This document shows, piece by piece, positions 16,061 through 24,715 of a DNA stretch of 64,000 nt. A program made the translations under genes and the position numbers. This DNA is from Actinomadura sp. DC4 (GTDB lineage Bacteria > Actinomycetota > Actinomycetes > Streptosporangiales > Streptosporangiaceae): positions 166,678 to 230,677 of the forward strand of contig NZ_JAUEQY010000017.1 in assembly GCF_030406325.1 (NCBI RefSeq), written 5' to 3'. Below the pieces are notes generated by a model that worked only from the letters and a program-made list of their open reading frames with translations, was not told where the DNA came from and searched no databases. Position 1 is the stretch's first letter. Every line of letters starts with the position of its first letter.

Positions 16061-17017
16061 ATGTCCCAGCCCATCCACCGGACCGTGCCCGTACCCGGCG
16101 GCCGCATCCACCTCGTCGAACAGGGGGAGGGGCCCATCGTCCTGCTCGTCCACGGCTTCCCCGAGTCATGGCACTCCTGGCGCCACCAGCTCCCCGCCCT
16201 CGCCGACGCCGGCTACCGCGCCGTCGCCATCGACGTCCGCGGCTACGGCCGCTCCTCCAAACCCCACGACATCGCCGCGTACCGCATGCTCGCCCACGTC
16301 GCCGACAACACCGGCGTCGTACGCGCCCTCGACGCGCCCGTCGCCGCCATCGTCGGCCACGACTGGGGATCGCCCATCGCCGCGAACACCGCGCTCCTGC
16401 GCCCCGACCTGTTCCCCGCCGTCGCCCTGCTCAGCGTCCCCTACACCCCACGCTCCGACCGCCGGCCCACCGAGGCGTACAACGCCCTCGGCGGCACGGG
16501 GGAGTTCTACATCACCTACTTCCAGGAACCCGGCCGCGCCGAAGCCGAGATCGAACCCGACATCCGCACCTGGCTACGCGGCGTCTACACCGCACTGTCC
16601 GGCGAGACCCACGACGCGAGCGTCTTCCTCGTCGAACCCGGCGGCCGCATGTCCGACCACTTCACCGACCGGCCCCTGCCCGGCTGGTTCACCGAAGCCG
16701 ACCTGGACTTCTACACCACGGAGTTCGAACGCACCGGCCTGACCGGAGCCCTCAACCGTTACCGCAACGTCGACCGCGACTGGGAGGACCTCGCCGCCTG
16801 GCGCCGCGCACCCCTCACCCAGCCCTCCCTGTACGCCGCCGGGGAACTCGACGCCACCACCACCTGGCTCTCCCGCGCCATCGCGGCCCACGCCACGACC
16901 CTGCCCGGCCTCGTCTCCACCCACATCCTCGAGGGCTGCGGCCACTGGATCCAGCAGGAACGCCCCGCCGAGGTCAACGAACTCCTCATCGACTGGCTGC
17001 GCGGCCTGTCACGATGA
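16061..17017 (+). CDS. Alpha/beta hydrolase of the epoxide hydrolase group
   Basis: 318 residues; AGGAG lies five bases before ATG 16061. The oxyanion motif is HGFPE (31-35), the nucleophile elbow GHDWGS (Asp101), and the C-terminal EGCGHWIQQERP supplies the catalytic His. GEFYITYFQEPG carries a cap-domain Tyr of the epoxide hydrolase/dehalogenase fold. In this cluster it could open an epoxide or act as a haloalkane dehalogenase-like or hydrolytic tailoring enzyme. It overlaps the recombinase tail by 9 bp. Confidence 0.85.
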   Translation: MSQPIHRTVPVPGGRIHLVEQGEGPIVLLVHGFPESWHSWRHQLPALADAGYRAVAIDVRGYGRSSKPHDIAAYRMLAHVADNTGVVRALDAPVAAIVGHDWGSPIAANTALLRPDLFPAVALLSVPYTPRSDRRPTEAYNALGGTGEFYITYFQEPGRAEAEIEPDIRTWLRGVYTALSGETHDASVFLVEPGGRMSDHFTDRPLPGWFTEADLDFYTTEFERTGLTGALNRYRNVDRDWEDLAAWRRAPLTQPSLYAAGELDATTTWLSRAIAAHATTLPGLVSTHILEGCGHWIQQERPAEVNELLIDWLRGLSR

Positions 17018-18034
17018 CCCCTCGCCCCGGGGGAGAGGCGCCGCGTCGGCCAGCAACGTGTCCAGCACCCCGTACGTCGGGCTCGTCCGCGCCGTCATCC
17101 GCAGCTCCCGCGCCGTCGACTCCACATAGTGCTGACCCGTCGCGATCGAGGAATGCCCCAGAAGCTCCTTCAGCTCGTGCGCCGACGCGCCGTTCTCCGC
17201 CAGCCGCGTAGCGAACTCATGCCGCAGCGTGTGCACCAGCGCGCCGCGGGAGACCCGGTCGTGCACGCCCGCGAAGCGGTAACACTGGCTCACGAGGTAC
17301 TGCAGGCCACCTCGCTGCAGCGGCTCGTTGCGGGTGTTGACCAGCAGGGGAGCGCTGAGGGGGAGTGCGGCGCCGAACCGCTCCATCCGCGACGCCAGGT
17401 ACGCGTCGACCAGCCGCTCCAGGGGGACCTCGACCGGCACACTCCGCGTCTTTCCCCCCTTACCGGTCAGCTGTACGCGGCGGTCACCGGGGGAGCCGCC
17501 GAACGCGCCCAGCGTCACACCCAGCAGCTCCGCCGAACGCGCCCCTGTGACCAGGGGAAACGCCAAAGCGACCAGGTCACGCTCCACCCACGGGTCCCGC
17601 GCCTCGCGCGCGCCCGCCGCGATCCGCTCCAGCAAGGTCTGCGCCGTACCGTCGCCCTGGAACGGCTTCGGCGCCTTCGACGGCGCCTTCGGATGCGGAA
17701 CCGCCGCCATGGGATTCCCGTCGACGAGCTCCTCGGCCACCGCGAAGTTCATGAACCGATTCCACGCCGACCACGCCCGCAGAATACTCGCCGCCGCATG
17801 ATCATCCGCGAACTCCGCGAAGGCCGAACGCAGCACCCGGCCGGTCAGCCGGCCCACACGCAGCTCGCCGAAGTCGACGTCGCACAGACGCGCGGAGATC
17901 TCCCCGATGATGCGAAGGTCGCTGTCGTACCCGGCGACGGTGCCGGGGGCGGGCTTCGCCGGCCGGATCGACAGGAAGAACTCGGCTTTCGCGTCCGAGA
18001 AGAGCGCTCCGTCCGCGGCAAATTTTTCATGCAT
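17009..18034 (-). CDS. Tyrosine recombinase/integrase at the edge of the biosynthetic cluster
   Basis: 341 residues from ATG 18034; open frame upstream of that ATG does not look coding. The catalytic set is complete: Arg166 (TGARSAEL), Lys192 (GKGGKTR), His268 and Arg271 (HTLRHE), His294 (LLGHSS) and Tyr303 (QHYVES). An N-terminal SAM-like core-binding domain covers about residues 10-115. It probably mediates site-specific integration or inversion. The start codon lies within a perfect A+T-rich inverted repeat, suggesting autoregulation. No att repeat pair could be identified by eye. Confidence 0.87.
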   Translation of the reverse strand: MHEKFAADGALFSDAKAEFFLSIRPAKPAPGTVAGYDSDLRIIGEISARLCDVDFGELRVGRLTGRVLRSAFAEFADDHAAASILRAWSAWNRFMNFAVAEELVDGNPMAAVPHPKAPSKAPKPFQGDGTAQTLLERIAAGAREARDPWVERDLVALAFPLVTGARSAELLGVTLGAFGGSPGDRRVQLTGKGGKTRSVPVEVPLERLVDAYLASRMERFGAALPLSAPLLVNTRNEPLQRGGLQYLVSQCYRFAGVHDRVSRGALVHTLRHEFATRLAENGASAHELKELLGHSSIATGQHYVESTARELRMTARTSPTYGVLDTLLADAAPLPRGEGSS

Positions 18035-18051
18035 AATATAAATTATGCATG
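18028..18051. promoter_or_regulatory. A+T-rich perfect inverted repeat over the recombinase start
   Basis: Arms CATGCATAAT (18028-18037) and ATTATGCATG (18042-18051) are perfect inverted copies around a 4-bp spacer, in a region otherwise above 70% G+C. The recombinase ATG (18034-18032 on the minus strand) lies within the left arm. It looks like an operator, or a promoter -10 region for a near-leaderless transcript. Confidence 0.7.
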
Positions 18052-18610
18052 AACGGGAGGGTTTTCGCAGGAGGACACGCCTGTTGCGCGATCTCGTCCG
18101 CCGGCGCGGAACGTGCTTCTGGGCCGGGCCCTTCGCCGCCGGGACGCCCCGGCTTACGAGCCCTGGCGGTCTGGCCGCCCGACGGTCGCCGCTGCAAAGA
18201 TGATCATGTTCGCCGAGCCGATCCGCCGGATTCTCCGACGTCGATCTCTCCAGTTGCTGCCACATGCCCCTGACCAGGCAGAACGGGAATTTCTGCGAAC
18301 ACTCGCCCGGCCGAGTCAGCCCAGGATTCCCGCCATACCGAACAGAAGAGGGATTCTGTCCGGTATATGGCGGTCTGACCATTTTGCGGGGCTCGCGCGG
18401 GTATCCAGCGAGGCCCACCGCAACGGGTCCCGAGCCCACGCGAGAGCCGACCGGATCGCACGAGGCCGGGCACCGGCGTAAGACGCGACCGTGGTCGTCG
18501 CCCCCGCCGACTCCCCCAGGCCGTCGACGGGGCGTTCACAGACCCGGGACCTGCTTTTCCCCTCCCCCGACATCCGCGCCCAGTCCTCCACGGACACCCG
18601 GTGGTACGCC
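18052..18610. other. Long intergenic region between recombinase and amidase
   Basis: About 560 bp without a recognisable gene on either strand; open frames lack family signatures and ribosome sites. Base composition is lower in G+C and uneven, as in a recombination junction. It contains the imperfect hairpin at 18330-18373. Confidence 0.55.
18330..18373. repeat. Imperfect inverted repeat/hairpin
   Basis: Left arm ccgccataccgaacagaa (18330-18347) pairs with right arm ttctgtccggtatatggcgg (18354-18373) around a 6-base loop, with a 2-base bulge and one mismatch. It has no T-run on either side, so it may be a protein-binding site or recombination core rather than an intrinsic terminator. Confidence 0.6.
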
Positions 18611-20059
18611 CTACCTCGGCGCCTGGAAGCCGCCGATCTTCTGTTCGAGTAGTTCGGCCAGCCGCAGCGGGGTGCGGTCCTCGAACATCGGACCGATGAG
18701 CTGCACTCCCACCGGCAGGCCCTCGGAGGGCCGGCCCGCTGGTACGGCGGTGGCGGGCAGGCCGGGCATGGTGGCCAGACCGGCCCAGACGAGCTGGTCG
18801 AAGTACGGGTACCCGACGCCATCGATGTCGATCCGGCGTTCCAGCAGATCGGGGTCGTGGTCGTGCGGGAACGCGGCCGTCGGCGTGATCGGGCACACCA
18901 CGGCGTCGAACTCGGCGAAGAGCCGCCGCCAGCCGTGACGGTGGAGTTCGCGACGGTTGTTCGCCTCGATCCAGTCGCGATGGCTGAACACCATCCCGCG
19001 CAGCCGTGCCGCGTCGAGACTCTGGTCGTCCGCGCTCAGTCCGGCGGCGCGGGTCCGCAGCCGCTCGTAGTCGACGGGAAAACGCGCGACGGAGCCCGAG
19101 AACAGCAACTGCGTGTAGAGCGTCGCGGCTTCGGTCAGATCGGGCAGCAGCGGACTGTGCCGTTCGACGCGGGCGCCGCCGTCGGCGAGCGCGTCCGCCA
19201 CCCGGTTCACGCCCGCCCGCACAGCGGACCCGGTCGGAATGAGCGGATGCTCCCCCACCACCAGGACTCGGAAGTCGCCGAGCCGCTCGTGGCGCGGGGG
19301 TGGCAGCGTCACGTGGTGCGCCACGCCGAACGTCAGCGGGTCCGGTCCGGCCATGACGTCGAGCAGGAGCGTGAGGTCGCGGGCAGTGCGCGCCATCGGA
19401 CCGACGACGGCGAGGTCGAGGTCGACCGGCAATGGCGGTGCCGGTGGCGCGACCATGCCGCGGGTCGCCGCCAGTCCGAGTGTCGGCTTGTGCGCATAGA
19501 CGCCACAGAAATGCGCGGGGGTGCGCAGCGAGCCGGCGAGGTCGGAGCCGATGGACAGTGCGCCGAACCCGGACGCCAGGGCCGCCGCCGATCCGCCGGA
19601 GGATCCGCCCGGTGTGCGATCGTGATCCCACGGGTTGTTGGTGGTGCCGTAGAGCTCGTTGAAGCTCTGAATATCCTGCAGCCCCAAGGGCACATTGGTC
19701 TTACCGAGTATCACCGCGCCCGCGGCCTTGAGCCGCGACACCTGCACGGCGTCCTCGGCCGGCACATGGTCCCGGTGCGGCGGCATGCCCCAGGTCGTGG
19801 GCAGCCCGGCGATGTCGTAGGACTCTTTGACCGTCACCGGAATGCCGAGCAGCGGCCGGACCTCGCCTCGGGCGCGCGCCCGGTCGGCGCCGCGCGCGGC
19901 GGCCCGCGCACGGTCGAAGTCCGGCACGCAGATCGCGTTGATCACCTTGTCGTCGCGCTCGATACGGGCGATCGCCTCGTCGGTCAGTTCCACCGAGGTC
20001 ACCTCACCGGTGCGCAAGGCAGCGGTGAGCTCTTCGGCCGACTGAAAGATCCATTCCAT
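18611..20059 (-). CDS. Amidase-signature family hydrolase
   Basis: 482 residues from ATG 20059. The Ser-cisSer-Lys triad region is clear: Lys78 in VTVKESY, GGSSGGS at 151-157 and the nucleophile Ser177 in SDLAGSLRTPAHFCG. Length and ends (QLIGPMFEDRTPLRLAELLE) match full amidases that hydrolyse carboxamides; GatA-type function is unlikely since gatC/gatB are absent. No SD precedes ATG 20059 or the alternative ATG 20092, so the start is uncertain. Upstream, the same frame runs into a nucleotidyltransferase remnant. Confidence 0.85.
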   Translation of the reverse strand: MEWIFQSAEELTAALRTGEVTSVELTDEAIARIERDDKVINAICVPDFDRARAAARGADRARARGEVRPLLGIPVTVKESYDIAGLPTTWGMPPHRDHVPAEDAVQVSRLKAAGAVILGKTNVPLGLQDIQSFNELYGTTNNPWDHDRTPGGSSGGSAAALASGFGALSIGSDLAGSLRTPAHFCGVYAHKPTLGLAATRGMVAPPAPPLPVDLDLAVVGPMARTARDLTLLLDVMAGPDPLTFGVAHHVTLPPPRHERLGDFRVLVVGEHPLIPTGSAVRAGVNRVADALADGGARVERHSPLLPDLTEAATLYTQLLFSGSVARFPVDYERLRTRAAGLSADDQSLDAARLRGMVFSHRDWIEANNRRELHRHGWRRLFAEFDAVVCPITPTAAFPHDHDPDLLERRIDIDGVGYPYFDQLVWAGLATMPGLPATAVPAGRPSEGLPVGVQLIGPMFEDRTPLRLAELLEQKIGGFQAPR

Positions 20060-20169
20060 AAATCGACCGTATTGGCCTCTGAGAGAGGCCATAAAATGCC
20101 GATCCGCACAACGGGACGGATGTCTCAACTCATCATGTTGCTCTCCGGCCGCAGAGAAACGGCCGAGGC

Positions 20170-20580
20170 TCCCCAGCGGACGGCGGACGCGCGGGTCGCG
20201 GCGGGACACCCAGTCCCCACCGTCCGACTCATCCAGCATCACCTGGATGCGCCACGGACGATCCGGGCCGGTACGGCACCAGATGTCGTGTACGCCGAGC
20301 GCGAGCCTCTCCCCCCGTGCCCACCGCCGCAGCATGCCCGGCGGGTCGGCGGCCCACCACTCCCAGCTCTGGAGCACGTGCTGTACGTGGAGCTGGTCCC
20401 GTCGCAGCACCAGCACGTCGACGTCCCCGTGCTCGCGGACCGGCCGTCCGACGGCGAGCTCGATCGCGTACCCGCCGGCGATCCACCACGGGCCCTGCAT
20501 CGCCGAGAAGAGCGAGACGACCTCCCCGAGCGGCGCCGGCTCCCAGTGCCCGTACGGATCGGTAGCGCTCGCCTCTCCCC
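20170..20580 (-). pseudogene. Truncated nucleotidyltransferase (aminoglycoside adenylyltransferase-like fold)
   Basis: On the minus strand, DPYGHWEP (about 20540), GPWWIAGGYAIELAVGR, REHGDVDVLVLRRDQ, GVHDIWCR and PWRIQVMLDE, then RRDPRVRRPLG match the N-terminal half of small nucleotidyltransferases with the GG...DxD core. The homology stops after RRPLG (about 20170), and the frame runs on into the amidase. No plausible start codon precedes DPYGHWEP. Both ends are broken, so it is a gene remnant. Confidence 0.7.
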
Positions 20581-20635
20581 CGTTTGCTGGTTGTGTTTTC
20601 TGGAGGAGGTGATTCGGTCAATCCGCCGTCTTCCT

Positions 20636-21001
20636 TTACAAAGTAAGGTCCGAAGAGAGGAGATCGGCGAGTACGGCGGCCTGGCTGTGCGGCACGTCCT
20701 TGGTCGCGGTGACCAGCACCAGCGGCGAAGCGGCCAGGTCACGCAGCCGCCGCAGGGCCTCGCTCCCCCGCGGCTCGATCAGCTCCCCCTCGTACCGTCG
20801 GCGGAACTCCTCGAACTTGGCGGGATCGTGGCCGTACCACTGCCGTAGCGCGGTCGACGGTGCCACGTCCTTCAGCCACAGGTCCAGGTGCGCGGCCTCC
20901 TTGGAGATCCCCCGCGGCCACACGCGGTCGACCAGGACCCGTGTGCCGGGCGTCTTCGCTTGGTCCTCATAGATCCGGACCACCGTCACCTGAGGTGCCA
21001 T
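20636..21001 (-). CDS. DUF488 family protein (YeaO-like)
   Basis: 121 residues with the DUF488 pattern: TRVLVDRVWPRG, LWLKDVAPSTALRQWYGHDP, FRRRYEGEL and the C-terminal LVTATKDVPHSQAAVLADLL. Function of the family is not established. The stop codon overlaps the motif CCTTTACAAAGTAAGGT discussed separately. ATG 21001 follows the VOC protein stop by 9 bp, so the two may be co-transcribed. Confidence 0.85.
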   Translation of the reverse strand: MAPQVTVVRIYEDQAKTPGTRVLVDRVWPRGISKEAAHLDLWLKDVAPSTALRQWYGHDPAKFEEFRRRYEGELIEPRGSEALRRLRDLAASPLVLVTATKDVPHSQAAVLADLLSSDLTL

Positions 21002-21010
21002 CCCACCAGC

Positions 21011-21787
21011 CTAGACAGCGGCGAGACGGATGACCGAGAAGAGGCCGCCCTGGGGGTCGCCGAGTACGGCGAAGCGGCCGGTGGGGATGTCCTTCGGGGC
21101 GACGGAGACGATACCGCCGAGCTCGCGGGCGCGGGCGGCGGTGGTGTCGCAGTCGGCGACGGCGAAGTAGACCATCCAGTGCGGGGCGACCTCGGCCGGC
21201 CCCTGGTCGTCGATCTGGAGCATCCCGCCGAGGCGCGGGCCGCCCGGGCCGTGCCACTCGGTGTAGGTGGTGGGGCCGAACGGGTGGGTCTCGCCGTCCC
21301 AGCCGAACGTCGCCCCGTAGAAGGCCTTGGCGGCGTCGACGTCGCGTACGGCGAGTTCGCTCCAGCAGTACGCGCCGGGCTCGTTGACGAGAGACGCGCC
21401 GTGGAAGGTGCCGGGCTGCCAGAGTCCGATGTGGGCGTTCTGGGTGTCGAACAGCAGCGCGTACCGGCCGAGTTCCGCGGCGTCGGCGGGGCCGGTGAAG
21501 AGCCGTCCGCCCGCTTTGACGGCCGCGGCGGCGCTGGCCTCGACGTCGGCGACGCTGACGTAGGTCGTCCACAGCGCGGGTGTGCCGGGAGGCGCCTCGG
21601 CGACGTGCGGCATGAGCGCGGTGACCGGGCGGCCGCCGAGGTGGAGCATCGTGTGCCCGTCGGGTGAGTCGACCTCGGCGTCCCAGCCGAACAGGCCGGT
21701 GTAGAACGCGGTCGCGGCCTCGACGTCGGGGGTGACCAGGTCGGCCCAGCAGGGCGTGCCCGGCTCGTACGTGGATCTGTCCGGCAT
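21011..21787 (-). CDS. Two-domain VOC (glyoxalase/bleomycin resistance) protein
   Basis: 258 residues made of two VOC modules (about 10-125 and 140-255), each starting with a W.(D/E)L.V.D...A..FY..LFGW pattern (PCWADLVTPDVEAATAFYTGLFGW and YCWSELAVRDVDAAKAFYGATFGW). Such tandem proteins are common in actinomycetes (e.g. CFP-30B type), with unknown substrates; they may bind small hydrophobic or antibiotic molecules. Confidence 0.88.
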   Translation of the reverse strand: MPDRSTYEPGTPCWADLVTPDVEAATAFYTGLFGWDAEVDSPDGHTMLHLGGRPVTALMPHVAEAPPGTPALWTTYVSVADVEASAAAAVKAGGRLFTGPADAAELGRYALLFDTQNAHIGLWQPGTFHGASLVNEPGAYCWSELAVRDVDAAKAFYGATFGWDGETHPFGPTTYTEWHGPGGPRLGGMLQIDDQGPAEVAPHWMVYFAVADCDTTAARARELGGIVSVAPKDIPTGRFAVLGDPQGGLFSVIRLAAV

Positions 21788-21940
21788 GATCGGCTCCCGT
21801 CCCGCGGCGGCGCGTTCCCCCGCAGACTAGGCCCTGCCCGCCGGGATCCGCCGGAGGAAGGGCCGGTGTCGGGCGCGGGGACGTATGGGGACAATGGCCG
21901 TGCCGGATCACGTGCCGCCGACTGCCAACCCGGAGTGCCC

Positions 21941-23140
21941 ATGGCCCGCCTCGCCCAGACGTCCGATCTGTCCGACGTGCAGAAGGAGATCCTCGCTACC
22001 GTACGGCGGTTCGTGGACCGGGACGTCATCCCGGCCGCGCAGGAGCTGGAGCACGCCGACGCCTACCCGGAGCGCATCGTGGAGACGATGGCCGCGATGG
22101 GGCTCTTCGGGCTGACCATTCCGGAGGAGTACGGCGGGCTGGGCGAGTCGCTGCTGACGTACGCGCTGGTGGTGGAGGAGATCGCGCGCGGCTGGATGAG
22201 CGTGTCGGGTGTGATCAACACGCATTTCATCGTCGCGTACCTGCTCATGCGGCACGGGACGCCGGAGCAGCGGGAACGGCTGCTGCCGCGGATGGCCTCG
22301 GGTGAGCTGAGGGGCGCGTTCTCGATGTCGGAGCCCGACGTGGGTTCCGACGTGGCCGCGATCCGGACGAAGGCGACACCGGCGCCCGACGGCGGGTTCG
22401 TGCTGAGCGGCCGGAAGATGTGGCTCACCAACGGCGCGCGGTCCGGGATCGTGGCGACCCTCGTACGGGACGAGCTCGGCGCGGACGGGCCGCACCGGAA
22501 CATGACGGCGTTCCTGGTCGAGAAGGAGCCGGGGTTCGGGACGACGCGGCCGGGCCTGACGATCCCCGGCAAGCTGGAGAAGATGGGCTACAAGGGCATC
22601 GAGACGACCGAGATGCTCCTGGACGACGTCCGGGTGTCCGGCGATGACGTGCTGGGCGGCCCAGGGCGGCGCGGGCGCGGGTTCCACCAGATGATGGACG
22701 GCATCGAGGTGGGACGGGTGAACGTCGCGGCGCGGGCGTGCGGGATCGCGTTGCGGGCGTTCGAGCTGGCGGTGGCGTACGCGGGGCGGCGGTCGGCGTT
22801 CGGGCGGCCGATCGCCGAGCATCAGGCGATCGCGTTCAAGCTGGCGGAGATGGCCACCAAGGTGGAGGCGGCGCATCTGATGACGGTGAACGCGGCGCGG
22901 TTGAAGGACGCGGGCGGGCGGGGTGACGTGGAGGCCGGGATGGCCAAGCTGCTGGCGTCGGAGTACTGCGTGGAGGTGACGCAGGAGGCGTTCCGCATCC
23001 ATGGGGGGTACGGCTACTCCAAGGACGCGGAGATCGAGCGGCTGATGCGCGAGGCGCCGTTCCTGCTGATCGGTGAGGGCACCTCGGAGATCCAGAAGAC
23101 CATCATCAGCCGGGGCCTGCTGCGCGAGTACGGCGCGTGA
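21941..23140 (+). CDS. Acyl-CoA dehydrogenase
   Basis: 399 residues from ATG 21941, with GGAG six bases upstream. FAD/substrate motifs FSMSEPDVGSD, KMWLTNGA and the C-terminal catalytic region IGEGTSEIQKTIISR are typical, as is YAGRRSAFGRPI. It oxidises an acyl-CoA to enoyl-CoA with FAD. Overlap of its TGA with the GTG of a class III CoA-transferase suggests that both act on the same CoA thioester. Confidence 0.92.
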   Translation: MARLAQTSDLSDVQKEILATVRRFVDRDVIPAAQELEHADAYPERIVETMAAMGLFGLTIPEEYGGLGESLLTYALVVEEIARGWMSVSGVINTHFIVAYLLMRHGTPEQRERLLPRMASGELRGAFSMSEPDVGSDVAAIRTKATPAPDGGFVLSGRKMWLTNGARSGIVATLVRDELGADGPHRNMTAFLVEKEPGFGTTRPGLTIPGKLEKMGYKGIETTEMLLDDVRVSGDDVLGGPGRRGRGFHQMMDGIEVGRVNVAARACGIALRAFELAVAYAGRRSAFGRPIAEHQAIAFKLAEMATKVEAAHLMTVNAARLKDAGGRGDVEAGMAKLLASEYCVEVTQEAFRIHGGYGYSKDAEIERLMREAPFLLIGEGTSEIQKTIISRGLLREYGA

Positions 23141-24288
23141 GCGGCGGCGAGGGGCTGCTGGCGGGCCTGCGGGTGGTGGAGGTGTCGAGCTTCGTGGCGG
23201 CTCCGCTGGGCGGGATGACGCTGGCGCAGCTGGGCGCGAAGGTCGTACGGGTCGATCCGGACGGCGGTGGGCCCGACATCGGGCGGTGGCCGGTGACGGC
23301 GTCGGGCACGTCGCTGTACTGGACGGGTCTGAACAAGGGCAAGCGGTCCGTGACGGTGGACTTCCGTTCGCCGGAAGGGCGGGCGCGGGTCACCGATCTG
23401 GTCGTACGGGCCGGGGTGCTGCTGACGAACGCGAGCGGGCGGGGGTTCCTGGATGACGCGGCGCTGCGGGAGCGGCGGCCGGACCTGATCCATCTGCAGA
23501 TCCGGGGGCGGCACGACGGGCGCCCGGCGGTGGACTACACGGTGAACGCGGCGACGGGGTTTCCGCTGGTGACGGGGCCGCCCGAGCACTCTGGGCCGGT
23601 CAACCACGTGCTGCCGGCCTGGGATGTGGCGTGCGGGCTGTACGCGGCGCTGGGCATCGCCGCGGCGGAGCGGCGGCGGGCGCGTACGGGCGAGGGGTGT
23701 TTCCTGCGGGTGGCGCTGGAGGACGTCGCGCTGGCGACGGCGGGGAACCTGGGGTTCTTGGCCGAGGCGCAGTTCGGGGTGGCGCGCGAGCGTGTGGGCA
23801 ACCATCTGTACGGCAGCTTCGCGCGGGACTTCGTGTGCGGCGACGGCGGGCGGGTGATGGTGGTCGCGTTGACGTCGCGGCACTGGCGTGACCTGGTGGC
23901 GCTGACCGGGATGACGGCGGCGGTCGCGGCGCTGGAGGAGGGATTGGGCGCGGACTTCGGGCGGGAGGCGGACCGGTACGCCTATCGGGAGGCGCTGGCG
24001 GCGTTGTTCGGGCGCTGGTTCGGTGAGCGCCCGCTCGGTGAGGTGTGCGCGGCGCTGGGCTCGACGTCGGTGCTGTGGGAGCCGTACCGGAGTTTCACCG
24101 AGCTGGTCGCCGACCCTGGCCTGCGGGAGAACCCGCTGATGAGCGTGGTGGACCAGCCCGGTGTCGGGGAGTACCTGGCGCCGGGTTCGCCGCTGTCGGT
24201 CGACGGCACGCGCTCGCCGGCGAGCCCCGCGCCGCGACTGGGCGAACACACCGAGGAGGTGTTCGGCGCCGGGAAGGACACGCGGTGA
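23137..24288 (+). CDS. CaiB/BaiF-type (class III) CoA-transferase
   Basis: 383 residues, GTG start overlapping the upstream TGA. The N-terminus LAGLRVVEVSSFVAAPLGGMTLAQLGAKVVRVDP and the catalytic Asp in VLPAWDVACGLYAALGI are family hallmarks. The segment around that Asp resembles 2-methylfumaryl-CoA isomerase/Mct-type members, but substrate cannot be fixed. Neighbouring acyl-CoA dehydrogenase fits a CoA-ester degradation step. Confidence 0.87.
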   Translation: MSGGEGLLAGLRVVEVSSFVAAPLGGMTLAQLGAKVVRVDPDGGGPDIGRWPVTASGTSLYWTGLNKGKRSVTVDFRSPEGRARVTDLVVRAGVLLTNASGRGFLDDAALRERRPDLIHLQIRGRHDGRPAVDYTVNAATGFPLVTGPPEHSGPVNHVLPAWDVACGLYAALGIAAAERRRARTGEGCFLRVALEDVALATAGNLGFLAEAQFGVARERVGNHLYGSFARDFVCGDGGRVMVVALTSRHWRDLVALTGMTAAVAALEEGLGADFGREADRYAYREALAALFGRWFGERPLGEVCAALGSTSVLWEPYRSFTELVADPGLRENPLMSVVDQPGVGEYLAPGSPLSVDGTRSPASPAPRLGEHTEEVFGAGKDTR

Positions 24289-24299
24289 GAGGGCACCGC

Positions 24300-24575
24300 G
24301 CTACCCCACCGCGCTACCCAACCGACGTAGTCGTACTCCGACACGTCGGCCGGGACCTCGACTCCGGCGGCGACGAGGTAGGCCGGGTGGTGCCCGAGCG
24401 AGACCGCGATCGGCGCGCGGCCCTCCGCCGCGAACCAGCGGCGCAGGTGCTGGGCGCCGTGCTTGCCCGCCTCGATGTTCACGCTGGCCGAACGCCCGTC
24501 GTCCTGCACCTGCACGCGGTACGCGCGGTGACCGACCGGTCCGGTGTCGGGCCGTTGAGCTCGGACCGCCGCGGT
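24300..24575 (-). pseudogene. UbiD-family decarboxylase fragment
   Basis: The minus strand reads RPDTGPVGHRAYRVQVQDD, SASVNIEAGKHGAQHLRRW, GRAPIAVSLGHHPAYLVAAG and VSEYDYVGWVAR, matching an internal part of UbiD-like prFMN decarboxylases (tG..G.YR.Q...gkh......PVAi..G..P.......sEyd..G). Only about 90 of some 450 residues remain. The rest of the 24289-24715 gap shows no gene; the start region of the second recombinase follows. Confidence 0.65.
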
Positions 24576-24715
24576 GGTTCACGGCGCTGGATCGCCTGGC
24601 CACGTCGATGGCCGGGATCGTTCGGGCCGGTCGTCAGCGGCGCGGGGCGACGGGCTCGGGGGCCGGACTCCTCTGGCGGCGGGTTTTGTCGTAGGGGGGC
24701 GATAGCGTCCGGGCA

